From contig NZ_CP037422.1 in NCBI RefSeq assembly GCF_007748175.1, positions 4,852,334-4,916,333 on the forward strand: DNA of 64,000 nucleotides. The letters run 5' to 3'. Shown here in pieces: positions 54,321 through 63,611 of this stretch; position 1 is the stretch's first letter, and each line of letters begins with the position of its first letter. The stretch is from Gimesia aquarii (GTDB lineage Bacteria > Planctomycetota > Planctomycetia > Planctomycetales > Planctomycetaceae). The notes under the pieces are model-generated. The model had not been told where the DNA came from and made no database searches. It saw nothing but the letters and a program-made list of their open reading frames with translations. Position numbers and translations under genes: made by a program.

Positions 54321-54901
54321 AATAAATCTTCCCCCCCTCACGACAGACAAAAATCATGTTGCCACTTGGGCTTGTAACACCGTATTTACTTAACTTTTTG
54401 GATTGGTATTTAGAATTGGCAGTTTGTTCTTAGTTGTTGTGACTGGAACGAACTGGAATCAAAAAACTCTAGCACGCAAAATGAGGAGAGGTCTCAAGTA
54501 GTCTCGATGTTGCGTTCTTTTTTGGCGAGTTTGAGCCAAAAGAGCCGGAAGGATGAGATGAGGTAAGAGTTCCAGACAGATAAAACGTCCGGTTGTACCG
54601 ATTAGGTAATCTTGAAACCGTAATCGATAGGGCAACGACAGGGAGAATTGTTGTATTCCCTGTCATCGTCAAGACTGGGAGGGCAAACTTAGATTTCTGA
54701 AATACAATAGGAGTTGATTTATATAAACATTGATGTTTTAACAAGTTAGAATGCAGTATCAGAAAATAGGGGCTCCCAGGATTTTTTTGAATTTCTGCTG
54801 CTAACTGACAAATAGACACATTGTGGTAAACTACTATCATTATTAGAATTACCGCCGAATTCTTATATCCAGCCGTACTTCTTCATCTCAATATTTTACG
54901 A
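54321..54901. other. 581-base region without a supported gene
   Basis: The longest gap of its kind. It has a tandem ACTGGAA direct repeat (near 54443-54459), and a stable 8-bp stem GACAGGGA/TCCCTGTC (54637-54664) with a 12-base loop. A 123-codon minus-strand frame crosses it but has no ribosome binding site or family signature and looks fortuitous. The hairpin could belong to a small RNA or a leader; this is only a possibility. Confidence 0.35.
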
Positions 54902-56053
54902 ATGATTTATCCAGCCACGGATGGTTTCATGGGGTGTTCTCACACTCTTAATCGAACCAAATGTCTAATAAGATTTTTTCTGATTCATCTTGTATTATAT
55001 ATCCTGAGCAGTTCTGGAGTTGCTTTCAGTGATCATGCTACAGGGATAGAAACACTCTATCTTAAAGATGGGCAACAATTTTCAGGTGAAAGTATCGGTT
55101 TTGAAGACGGAAACATTCTGTTCAGATTGCCCAATGGCGAGATTTATCCGGTCTTATTGGGATTAGTAGATCGCCTTGAATTCGGCTCTGGAAACTTGGA
55201 CTCTAAATCGCCTGTTCAAGAGGAGAAACTCCTGGTCAATAACGAAAGTGGCGAGTTGCCTCTGTTGCCGCCTCCTCTGATCACTGCAGAACCGGAACCA
55301 TTAGGTATTCCTCCCGCACCAGATTCGGAACAAATACAAGAAACACCCTTAGATACGATAGAAGAATATGTTGATACAGGTTGGGAATATGTAGAGGTTT
55401 GGACCAAGCGTTTGGAACTGGGAGGCACGTTTCTTGCGGGAAATACAGACCGTGATTATGTCACAACAGGTCTTTATCTAGAAAAATCTGACAATGACAA
55501 CTTATTTGAATTTGAAATCGGCGGACGTTGGGGGCAGTCAAATGGAGTCCGGGACGCTAATCGTTGGTATGGTAACGCCACAATGGATGTCGCCCGTACC
55601 ACCAACTGGATTGTGTTTGTTTCAAACAGAAATACTTATGATGAATTTGAAAATCTTGACTGGCGAGGAACGCTCTCGACAGGTTTGGGGTATCGATTCA
55701 TTAACGAAGGGGACAAACGGTTAATTCTACGTATTGGTCCTGGTGGGACGCACGAAATTTACACTGATCCCAACTTAAGCAGAACCACATTCGACATGTT
55801 TGTGGAAGTCGAATTCCACTGGCCACTTTCAGATCATGCTAAACTGGAACATAAACAAACCTGGACTCCCAGTTTGGATACCGCTCAAATTCTACGTGTG
55901 ACGACAGAATCAGGGTTGCTTTTCAAGTTGGATAATAAAGATCGCTGGAACCTGAAACTCGGACTTTTACAGACATATAACTCTTTACCTAGTGCAGGTC
56001 GTAAGAAAAGCGATTACACAGGTAGCGTTTCACTAGTCTACACTCGAAAATAG
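54902..56053 (+). CDS. DUF481 outer-membrane protein with N-terminal SH3-like module
   Basis: 383 residues; signal-like hydrophobic segment at about 20-45. The segment TLYLKDGQQFSGESIGFEDGNILFRLPNGEIYPV resembles the beta-repeat of the NPCBM protein at 7198. After a Pro/Glu-rich linker (about 100-150) comes a DUF481 beta-barrel: LELGGTFLAGNTDRDYVTTGLYLE, WYGNATMDVARTTNW, ILRIGPGGTHEIY and LGLLQTYNSLPSAGRKKSDYT. DUF481 proteins are predicted outer-membrane barrels sometimes called salt-induced. The start codon has no clear ribosome binding site; an ATG at 54929 is the alternative. Confidence 0.78.
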   Translation: MIYPATDGFMGCSHTLNRTKCLIRFFLIHLVLYILSSSGVAFSDHATGIETLYLKDGQQFSGESIGFEDGNILFRLPNGEIYPVLLGLVDRLEFGSGNLDSKSPVQEEKLLVNNESGELPLLPPPLITAEPEPLGIPPAPDSEQIQETPLDTIEEYVDTGWEYVEVWTKRLELGGTFLAGNTDRDYVTTGLYLEKSDNDNLFEFEIGGRWGQSNGVRDANRWYGNATMDVARTTNWIVFVSNRNTYDEFENLDWRGTLSTGLGYRFINEGDKRLILRIGPGGTHEIYTDPNLSRTTFDMFVEVEFHWPLSDHAKLEHKQTWTPSLDTAQILRVTTESGLLFKLDNKDRWNLKLGLLQTYNSLPSAGRKKSDYTGSVSLVYTRK

Positions 56054-56082
56054 TAAGTGAATCGGAATCTGTCTGTAATTTG

Positions 56083-58155
56083 TTATTTAGGCTTAGCCAG
56101 TTTGACTGTCAACTTGACCCGTTTCCCGTCACGCATCACAGTGACCTCGACCTGATCGCCGGGGGAAAACATTCTCAAGGCTAGATCGAAATCATCGAGA
56201 CCTCCAATTTTTGTCTTTCCCATCTTGATGATGGCATCACCAGCTTTGAGTCCTGCTTTGTCGGCAGGACTGCCGGGAGAAGCGCCAGAAATGTGATAAC
56301 CAGGACCCTCTCCCCCGAAGTCGGGGATACTACCAAAGTAAGGCCGATTTCCAGAACGCATGTTGGTAGCAGGCCGTTCAATTTTGACATATTTGGGGCG
56401 ATCAGGGTTCTCAGCAGTCGCAACAGCGATTTCCTCCAAAAATCCGACGATGCGTTGCATGCCGGGAATATTAATTTTGTTCCAATCATCAGAAGGACGG
56501 TGATAATCGCTGTGCGTCCCTGTAAAGAGGTGTAATACTGGGATTTGTTTCCCATAAAAGGAACTATGATCACTGGGGCCAAATCCCTCTGGTTTCAGAG
56601 ATAGTTTTAAATCATATTCTTTCGCGGTTTCTTCGACTAATTTTTTCCAGCGGGGGGCTGTTCCTGTTCCAAAAACGGTGAGCTTGTCATTCGTCAGTCG
56701 TCCTACCATATCCATATTGAGCATGGCGACTGTATTTTTGATATCAAATGTCGCATTCTTAACATAGTGGGCAGATCCAATTAGCCCCCGTTCCTCTCCG
56801 GTAAATGCAATAAATACGACGCGGCGCGGCAAAGGTGTTTTTCGAGCGGCCAGTCTTCGAGCCAGCTCAATGAGTGCGACCGTTCCGGATGCGTTGTCAT
56901 CGGCGCCGTTATGAACGTCAGTCGAACCGGGAGCCAATGAACCTTCACCTCCGTAACCTACATGATCATAGTGTGCTCCAATCACGACGGTTTCATCTGC
57001 AAAAGGTCCTTTTCCTTCCAGGACACCAATTACGTTTTTGACCTCCGTACGAATTTGCTCAACTTGAATTTCTCCTTTTGCTTTCCATTGAGGCAAGGCA
57101 AAGCTTTCGGGCTTAAGATCGGTATCGATTTGGGCTTCCAATTTTTGAAGTGTCGGTTTACCAGCGTCCTTAAAAAGTTGATTACATGTTTCGATTGTGA
57201 TATGTGCAATCGGAATTGAACGACCATCTCCACTGCCAGCGTATCCAAATTTCATTAGCACATCGAATGTTCCGTTTTTCAATCGCTTCCGTGCTTGCAG
57301 AACTTCATGCAGTGCTTTTTTTAGTTCACGGTCGGCTTCCGTTTTTTTGTCTTTGCTTGATTTTTCCCAGTTTTCTGTGGTGGTAATAAGTTCCTCGATG
57401 GCATCTTCTTCAAGTTCCTGTGCTTCTTTTTTGTTTTCTTTAGTCGAATAGGAATCATTCACAAATAAAATCGCTTTGGCGCCTTTCCCAAAGGCCGTAC
57501 TCACTTTATATCGAAGGGCCGCATAGCGGGAGATCCCATGTGCGCCGGCAAAGGGACTTTTTTTGTCTCCTTGTTGTGGTGTCCGTCTCAGGATAATGGC
57601 GACTTTATCTTTGACATCAATGCCTGCGTAGTCGCTATATTTGACATCTTTCGCATCGATGCCATATCCACAAAAGACAAGCTCTGCATCAAATTTTCCA
57701 GAGCCTCCGAATGAGCAGGAGCGAAAATCTTTGTCATATTTCAGTGGGATCGTTTTTCCATCAGGTCCTACCAGCTCAAGCTGATTTACAGATCCCAATT
57801 TGCTGCCAGTGTTGATTGTGAATTTCTGAAATGCACTATTATTAACTGATTGTACATTCAGACCGGCTGCTTTGAATTCTTTCTCAATGTAATCTGCAGC
57901 TAAATTGATTCCCCGAGTCTTAACACCACGACCTTCCAATTCATCAGAAGCCAGGTATTTGATTGCATCCAGCATTCGCTGATTGCTCTCTGAATTCAGG
58001 TTTGATTTCACATTTGACTTGGTAGTTTTTGCTGGTGTTTTTCCCAGTACCAGTGTAGGAGTTTGCAACAAAACCATGCAAAAGATCACTGATGCCAGTA
58101 AATAGATTTCTATAATTGGTTTTTTTGATAGGCGTTTTGTGTTCAGAACAGACAT
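56083..58155 (-). CDS. exported M28 metallopeptidase with PA and PDZ domains
   Basis: 690 residues; signal segment near residues 15-40. A PA domain (about 90-330) contains LVFCGYGIDAKD, SDYAGIDVKDKVAIILRR and KAILFVND, with a Lys/Glu-rich probable coiled-coil insert (EAQELEEDAIEEL onwards). The M28 domain has the two-zinc set: VIGAHYDHVGYG (His and Asp, about residue 390), GADDNASGTVALIEL (bridging Asp), FTGEERGLIGSAHY (catalytic Glu), NMDMVGR and HSDYHRPSD (final His). A C-terminal PDZ domain (SPADKAGLKAGDAIIKMG) follows. Likely an aminopeptidase acting on periplasmic or outer-surface peptides. Confidence 0.88.
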   Translation of the reverse strand: MSVLNTKRLSKKPIIEIYLLASVIFCMVLLQTPTLVLGKTPAKTTKSNVKSNLNSESNQRMLDAIKYLASDELEGRGVKTRGINLAADYIEKEFKAAGLNVQSVNNSAFQKFTINTGSKLGSVNQLELVGPDGKTIPLKYDKDFRSCSFGGSGKFDAELVFCGYGIDAKDVKYSDYAGIDVKDKVAIILRRTPQQGDKKSPFAGAHGISRYAALRYKVSTAFGKGAKAILFVNDSYSTKENKKEAQELEEDAIEELITTTENWEKSSKDKKTEADRELKKALHEVLQARKRLKNGTFDVLMKFGYAGSGDGRSIPIAHITIETCNQLFKDAGKPTLQKLEAQIDTDLKPESFALPQWKAKGEIQVEQIRTEVKNVIGVLEGKGPFADETVVIGAHYDHVGYGGEGSLAPGSTDVHNGADDNASGTVALIELARRLAARKTPLPRRVVFIAFTGEERGLIGSAHYVKNATFDIKNTVAMLNMDMVGRLTNDKLTVFGTGTAPRWKKLVEETAKEYDLKLSLKPEGFGPSDHSSFYGKQIPVLHLFTGTHSDYHRPSDDWNKINIPGMQRIVGFLEEIAVATAENPDRPKYVKIERPATNMRSGNRPYFGSIPDFGGEGPGYHISGASPGSPADKAGLKAGDAIIKMGKTKIGGLDDFDLALRMFSPGDQVEVTVMRDGKRVKLTVKLAKPK

Positions 58156-58465
58156 AAAGGCTCTTTCTCTATTATTTGTCTGCTAAAGGTTGGTTTATTA
58201 TCACTACGAAAAGCAACAAAAACGTGTTGGAATTCTCATTCACTCCAAATTTACACTTCATATGACTATTGTCTTTATTTTCGCATTTGAGATGCTGAAT
58301 GGAAGTCACGTTTTCAAGATTAATTGAAAATCGACACAGTTCACAACTCTATTTTAAGTTTGGCTTTACGTGGAACAGGCTTGAACTGGCGAATTGATAT
58401 CGAAGAAGGTAGAGTTTTAGATTTAGCCAAATATCGAGTTCCCCAAATTGACAATGGGACAAACA

Positions 58466-60514
58466 ATGGATCTCCCCGTCGATATATTAGATGTATTTAT
58501 TGAGCTTGGACTGACTTCTGCCGAAGCACAGGGTCTGGTAAATACACTCAAAAACATTTCTATTAAAGAAGATTCTGAGATTTGGCAACAACTAATATCA
58601 CAAGTTCTTACACCAGAGATCCCTTTTTCAATTCATCGATTCTTACATCAGCAAGTCTTTCAGAGGCGAATTGAACAAGGAGTTCCCGCTCCGGCTTGGT
58701 TTTCCGGGGATCCAGAGTTATCTCATTCACATCTGGCCCAATGGTTACGTGATTTTGATTTGTGTAGCATGGATGAGTTACATGAATGGTCAATTCAGAA
58801 TCGAGAGGCATTCACCCGGAAACTAATTGAATCGCTTCGCATTCAATTCATTCAACAGCCAGAACATATCATGAATCTAAGTGCTGGTGTCGAAAATGTC
58901 GATTGGCTGACTGAAGCAAAGTTGAATATTGTTGAAAGTTGTTTTAGAGACAAGTCAGAGCAGGCAGCGATTATTTTTCAGAAGCAGAATCAGGAAATAC
59001 AACAACTCAGCTACCAGGAATTGAAAAAACTTACAGCTCAGGTAGCCAATGGACTCAAGGAGGCCGGAGTCCATCCTGGAGAACGAGTGGCGGTGATGAT
59101 GCCGATGACGCCTGAATCGGTTGCGATATTTTTGGGAATCATCGCGGCCGGTTGTGTTGTCGTGACGATTGCCGACAGCTTTTCAGCCGAGGAAATGGAA
59201 GTGCGGCTCAAGATGACTGAGCCCTGTCTCATCTTTATACAAGATGTGATATCTCGTAACGGTAAACAGCTCCCTCTCTATTCTAAGTTAGGACTCAATA
59301 GAGAATTACCGGCAGTGGTACTGTCGGAGGGGGAGTCTCTACAGATTTCACTGAGATCCATTGATCGACAATGGATTAATTTTTTGTCCAATAACACAGA
59401 GTTATCGTACGTTGCTCGAAATCCAAATGATGATACAACGATTCTATTTTCCTCAGGAACAACGGGTAGTCCTAAAGGGATTCCCTGGGATCAGACTACG
59501 CCGATCAAGTCAGCAGGAGACGGATTTCTGCATCATGATATTCATCCAGGTGATGTCGTTTGCTGGCCGACGAATTTGGGTTGGATGATGGGGCCCTGGC
59601 TAGTCTATGCTTCGTTAATTAATGATGCCACAATTGCTCTGACTGATGCAGTTCCAACGAGTCGCGAGTTTTGTGAATTTGTACAGAATGCGAACGTGAC
59701 CATGTTAGGATTGGTTCCCAGCATTGTTTCTGTATGGCGTAATCAGGATTGTGTATCAGGCCTTGATTGGTCTCAGATAAAGGTTTTCAGTTCGACGGGA
59801 GAATGCTCCAACCCCGATGATATGTTGTGGCTGATGTCCCGTGCCGGTTATCGTCCGGTCATTGAATATTGTGGTGGTACAGAAACAGGAGGGGGCTATA
59901 TAACCGGCACGGTTTTAAAACCTGGAGTTCCTGGATTCTTCTCTTGTCCTGCTGTTGGTTTTTCCTGGTTGTTGTTAGACGAATCTGGAAATAAAACGAA
60001 AAACGGAGAAGTTTTCTTTGAACCTCCTGTCATTGGATTATCTACACGTCTGATCAATCGCAATCATCATGAAGTCTACTTTGCCGATATCGCACCTGGA
60101 CCAGAGCAGCAAGTTCTTCGAAGGCACGGCGATCAGATCGAAGCGCTACCAGGTGGTTATTATCGGGCACAGGGCCGCATTGACGATGCGATGAATTTAG
60201 GAGGCATCAAAGTCAGTTCGGTGCAAATTGAAGAACTTCTAAGTCAAATAAAAGACGTTGTCGAGGTTGCGGCTATCGCTGTTCCACCAGAGGGTGGTGG
60301 TCCAAGCCAGTTAGTCATATTTGTAGTGATCAATGCAGGAACGGAATTGGTTGTAGATCAATTACAGAAAGAAATGCAGCAGTTAATTCGCATGCAACTT
60401 AACCCGCTATTTAAAATTCATGCGGTACGTGAGATTGCGCAATTGCCGCGAACCGCATCCAATAAAGTGATGCGTCGGAAGTTAAGAGATTTATATCAAG
60501 GTGCAGATACATGA
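58466..60514 (+). CDS. acetoacetyl-CoA synthetase-like AMP-binding enzyme
   Basis: 682 residues from the ATG at 58466 (GGGA 5-8 bases before it); an ATG at 58454 is an alternative. An N-terminal helical region of about 130 residues precedes the linker (LTEAKLNIVESCFRD) that leads into the acyl-adenylate domain. ATP-loop motif ILFSSGTTGSPKGI, then EYCGGTETGGGYITG (adenine/acyl site) and the C-terminal catalytic Lys in PRTASNKVMRRKLRD are clear. In a unit with a thiolase, a 3-hydroxyacyl-CoA dehydrogenase and a 3-hydroxybutyrate dehydrogenase, activation of acetoacetate is the best guess; another short acyl acid is possible. The stop overlaps the next ATG as ATGA. Confidence 0.82.
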   Translation: MDLPVDILDVFIELGLTSAEAQGLVNTLKNISIKEDSEIWQQLISQVLTPEIPFSIHRFLHQQVFQRRIEQGVPAPAWFSGDPELSHSHLAQWLRDFDLCSMDELHEWSIQNREAFTRKLIESLRIQFIQQPEHIMNLSAGVENVDWLTEAKLNIVESCFRDKSEQAAIIFQKQNQEIQQLSYQELKKLTAQVANGLKEAGVHPGERVAVMMPMTPESVAIFLGIIAAGCVVVTIADSFSAEEMEVRLKMTEPCLIFIQDVISRNGKQLPLYSKLGLNRELPAVVLSEGESLQISLRSIDRQWINFLSNNTELSYVARNPNDDTTILFSSGTTGSPKGIPWDQTTPIKSAGDGFLHHDIHPGDVVCWPTNLGWMMGPWLVYASLINDATIALTDAVPTSREFCEFVQNANVTMLGLVPSIVSVWRNQDCVSGLDWSQIKVFSSTGECSNPDDMLWLMSRAGYRPVIEYCGGTETGGGYITGTVLKPGVPGFFSCPAVGFSWLLLDESGNKTKNGEVFFEPPVIGLSTRLINRNHHEVYFADIAPGPEQQVLRRHGDQIEALPGGYYRAQGRIDDAMNLGGIKVSSVQIEELLSQIKDVVEVAAIAVPPEGGGPSQLVIFVVINAGTELVVDQLQKEMQQLIRMQLNPLFKIHAVREIAQLPRTASNKVMRRKLRDLYQGADT

Positions 60515-61713
60515 GTCAGCCAGGACAAAACAGAGTTGCCGTTTTAAGTGCAGTTAGAACGCCCATTGGTACATTTAACGGTGCGTTCAAAGATCTATCT
60601 GCAGTACAACTAGGTACGGTAGCTGCCAAAGAAGTGCTCAATCGGACTGGTCTGTCTGGAGATCAAATTGATGAAGTTTTTCTAGGGCAAGTCTTTACTG
60701 CTGGATGTGGAATGAATCCGGCGCGTCAGGTGGCCGTTCATGCCGGATTACCATATAACGTCCCGGCAACGACTGTAAATATGGTGTGTGGTTCGGGTTT
60801 AAAATCAGTGGCGCTGGGAATGCAGTCGATCTTATATGGTAAGTCGCAGGTAGTGTTAGCAGGGGGGATGGAAAGTATGAGTAATACTCCCTATCTTCTT
60901 CGTGGTGCACGTACCGGGTTCAAAATGGGAAATCAGCAATTAGTTGATTCTATGATCCAGGATGCTTTGTGGGATGCATTTTATGATTGTCATATGGGAA
61001 TTACGGCTGAGAATTTGGCGGAGGAATATGAAATAGCGCGTGAGAAACAAGATCGATATGCCGTTCAAAGTCAGCAACGATACCAGACCGCGTTAATTAA
61101 TGAAAAATTTGACGATGAGATTGTGGGCGTCTCTGTTCCCAAAAGGAAAGCAGGGCCGGAAATGATTACAGTTGATGAACATCCACGTAAAGAAACAAAT
61201 TATGAAACGATTTCGGGTTTACGTCCTTCATTTAAATCAGAGGGAACGGTGACCGCCGCGAATGCTTCTGGTGTGAATGATGGTGCGGCTGCATTGCTGA
61301 TTGCAGATGAAAGTTTCGTGAAAGAACGAGGCTTGAAACCGCTGGCTTGGATTCGTGCGTATTCTAATGTAGGTCTTGATCCACAATTTATGGGTATGGG
61401 ACCTGCGTATGCGATAGAGCAGTTATTGAAAGAGGAAAAACTCAAGTTATCTGATATCGATTTGCTGGAGATCAATGAAGCGTTTGCGGCACAAACTCTC
61501 GCCGTAGGAAAATCGCTCGATTGGGATGATGAACGCGTGAATGTGAATGGTGGAGCAATTGCGTTAGGGCATCCGCTGGGGGCCAGTGGGGCTCGGATCG
61601 CGGTGACATTGCTTCATGAAATGCAAAAACGGAAATCGCAGCGCGGTATCGCTTCACTTTGTATTGGAGGTGGGATGGGGATTGCGATGTTATTTGAGTC
61701 GGCAGGAACTTAG
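60511..61713 (+). CDS. atoB: acetyl-CoA C-acetyltransferase (thiolase)
   Basis: 400 residues, start overlapping the upstream stop. The acyl-accepting Cys93 is in NMVCGSGLKSV, the active-site His354 in GGAIALGHPLGASGARI and Cys384 in SLCIGGGMGIAM. VAVLSAVRTPIGTFNGAF and LLEINEAFAAQTLAV are other type II thiolase hallmarks. In the context it splits acetoacetyl-CoA into two acetyl-CoA, or makes it in the reverse direction. Length is typical of biosynthetic thiolases. Coupled by overlap to the synthetase gene. Confidence 0.93.
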   Translation: MSQPGQNRVAVLSAVRTPIGTFNGAFKDLSAVQLGTVAAKEVLNRTGLSGDQIDEVFLGQVFTAGCGMNPARQVAVHAGLPYNVPATTVNMVCGSGLKSVALGMQSILYGKSQVVLAGGMESMSNTPYLLRGARTGFKMGNQQLVDSMIQDALWDAFYDCHMGITAENLAEEYEIAREKQDRYAVQSQQRYQTALINEKFDDEIVGVSVPKRKAGPEMITVDEHPRKETNYETISGLRPSFKSEGTVTAANASGVNDGAAALLIADESFVKERGLKPLAWIRAYSNVGLDPQFMGMGPAYAIEQLLKEEKLKLSDIDLLEINEAFAAQTLAVGKSLDWDDERVNVNGGAIALGHPLGASGARIAVTLLHEMQKRKSQRGIASLCIGGGMGIAMLFESAGT

Positions 61714-61742
61714 TCAGCGAAATTTAATAGAGAGCAAATCTC

Positions 61743-62675
61743 ATGCACAACATTGGAATTCTGGGTGCAGGATTAATTGGCGCGAGTTGGGCCTCTTTTT
61801 TTGCCGCGAAAGGTCTCAAGGTCCGTATCTACGACGTAAATTCGGAAGTGAAAGAGAATGCACTTCAAACTGCTAATGATAATCTGCAACGTCTTGTCAA
61901 TCTGAAGATGTTGACGTCGAAAGCGGCAAAAACAGGTCAACAAAATCTGCAAACAGTAGATTCAATGAAAGCATTATTGACTGATATGGACTACGTTCAG
62001 GAGTCCGTGGTTGAAGATTATGCGATTAAGGCTGATGTCTACCGTGAATTCGAACAATATGCTTCACTATCCACAATCCTGGCCAGTAGTTCTTCTGGTT
62101 TGTTGATGACACGTATGCAGTCGGTGATGAAGCACCCTGCTCGTGCGTTAATTGCACACCCCTTTAACCCTCCGCATCTGATTCCACTTGTCGAGTTGGT
62201 CCCCGGTGAACAGACCGCGAGTTCTATTATTGATACAGTCAAAACATTTTTTGTTCAATTGGGTAAACATCCGGTTGTCTTGAATAAGGAAGTTCAGGGA
62301 CACATTGCCAATCGTTTGGCGGCGGCTATCTGGCGCGAATCTCTTGCATTACTGGATGAAGAGGTTGCCAGTGTCGAAGACATCGATGCGGCATTGTGTC
62401 AGGGACCAGGTCTGAGATGGGCAATGATGGGGCAGCATCTAATCTATGAACTCGGTGGTGGTGAAGGGGGCTATCAGAAATTTTTCGATACAATTGGTGC
62501 TTCATTCGAAGAGTACTGGAAAGATATGCAAGACTGGACAACGATTCCCGAAGCAGTGAAACAAAAAGCAGTCGCAGGAACGCAAGCATATCTCGAACAG
62601 AAAAACCGTAGCGAATGGACGGCCTGGAGAGACCAGAAGCTGGCCCAAATTCAACAAGTATTAAGTGAGGAGTAA
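61743..62675 (+). CDS. 3-hydroxyacyl-CoA dehydrogenase family protein
   Basis: 310 residues. The NAD-binding motif NIGILGAGLIGASWAS starts at residue 3. HPFNPPHLIPLVELVPG carries the catalytic His, and the C-terminal domain includes GPGLRWAMMGQHLIYELGGGEGG, which resembles the L-carnitine/L-gulonate 3-dehydrogenase (lambda-crystallin) branch rather than the FadB/Hbd branch. Position after the thiolase suggests 3-hydroxyacyl-CoA oxidation or reduction, but the sequence allows a small beta-hydroxy acid as substrate. The next gene starts 4 bases after its stop. Confidence 0.8.
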   Translation: MHNIGILGAGLIGASWASFFAAKGLKVRIYDVNSEVKENALQTANDNLQRLVNLKMLTSKAAKTGQQNLQTVDSMKALLTDMDYVQESVVEDYAIKADVYREFEQYASLSTILASSSSGLLMTRMQSVMKHPARALIAHPFNPPHLIPLVELVPGEQTASSIIDTVKTFFVQLGKHPVVLNKEVQGHIANRLAAAIWRESLALLDEEVASVEDIDAALCQGPGLRWAMMGQHLIYELGGGEGGYQKFFDTIGASFEEYWKDMQDWTTIPEAVKQKAVAGTQAYLEQKNRSEWTAWRDQKLAQIQQVLSEE

Positions 62676-62679
62676 GCCG

Positions 62680-63447
62680 ATGTTACTACAAAAAACAGCC
62701 TTGATCACGGGAGCTGCCAGTGGCATCGGTGCTGAAATTGCGAAGACACTTTATAATGATGGCTGTCATATAGTGATTGCTGATTTGAATGAACCCGAAT
62801 TTCTAGCAGAACTTTCTAATTCCAGTCAAAAAATTTCATATATTCCTACCGACTTATCTGACCAGACAGATTGCCAGGCATTAGTAGATCGAGCAATACA
62901 AGAATTTGGGGCCGTGGATATACTAGTCAATAATGCTGGCTTTCAACATATCTCGTCCGTAGAAGATTTCCCAGAGAGTGTCTGGGAAAAAATGATGCAA
63001 GTCATGTTAACGGCTCCTTTCCTACTCACCAAACATGTTTTTCCCGGCATGAAACGAAAACAATGGGGGCGCATTATCAATATGGGTTCCATTCATTCGC
63101 ATGTGGCTTCGCTCAATAAAGCCGGTTACACTGCTGCAAAACATGGATTAGTCGGCTTGACGAAATCCATTGCTCTGGAAGGTGGGCCATACCAGATTAC
63201 AGCGAACGTGGTTTGTCCCGCGTATGTTCGTACGCCTCTCGTTGAGAAACAGATTGAATCACAGGCGGAAGCACTAGGGATTAGTAGCGAAGAGGTCGAA
63301 AGCCAAGTCTTTCTAAAAGCATCGGCAACAGGCAAGATTATTGAACCTGTTGAAGTTGCAGAAATAGTCAGATATCTCTGCTCGGATTTAGCAAAATCTG
63401 TTACAGGTGCCTGTTGGACAATTGATGGCGGTTGGACGGCACAATAA
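62680..63447 (+). CDS. D-3-hydroxybutyrate dehydrogenase (SDR family)
   Basis: 255 residues from the ATG at 62680, with AGGAG 8 bases upstream and the previous stop just before. Classical SDR with glycine motif TGAASGIG (10-17), NNAG at 84-87, and catalytic Ser137, Tyr150 and Lys154 (NMGSIHSH, GYTAAKHG). The stretch VVCPAYVRTPLVEKQI is characteristic of bacterial 3-hydroxybutyrate dehydrogenases. It would oxidise 3-hydroxybutyrate to acetoacetate using NAD, feeding the synthetase and thiolase encoded upstream. Last gene of the operon. Confidence 0.88.
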   Translation: MLLQKTALITGAASGIGAEIAKTLYNDGCHIVIADLNEPEFLAELSNSSQKISYIPTDLSDQTDCQALVDRAIQEFGAVDILVNNAGFQHISSVEDFPESVWEKMMQVMLTAPFLLTKHVFPGMKRKQWGRIINMGSIHSHVASLNKAGYTAAKHGLVGLTKSIALEGGPYQITANVVCPAYVRTPLVEKQIESQAEALGISSEEVESQVFLKASATGKIIEPVEVAEIVRYLCSDLAKSVTGACWTIDGGWTAQ

Positions 63448-63473
63448 AAAGACCTAAATGTCTATTTTATAAT

Positions 63474-63519
63474 CGGTTCTGGTATGGAACTTTTTAAATT
63501 TCTCAGAACCGTTTTTTTT
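63474..63519 (+). terminator. intrinsic terminator of the hydroxybutyrate operon
   Basis: CGGTTCTG and CAGAACCG form a perfect 8-bp stem with a 22-base loop, followed by an eight-T run. Confidence 0.8.
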
Positions 63520-63611
63520 AACATTGCTTATATATAGTAGACATATTAGAGTGTGTTTATGTAATGACCTACCAAAATGCATATTTGAAATCATTCCACA
63601 TGAGGTTATCG

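Noticed and set aside
54469-54840. 123-codon minus-strand frame in the large intergenic region
   Set aside because: No ribosome binding site, mixed composition with no domain or signal, and no plausible family; looks fortuitous.
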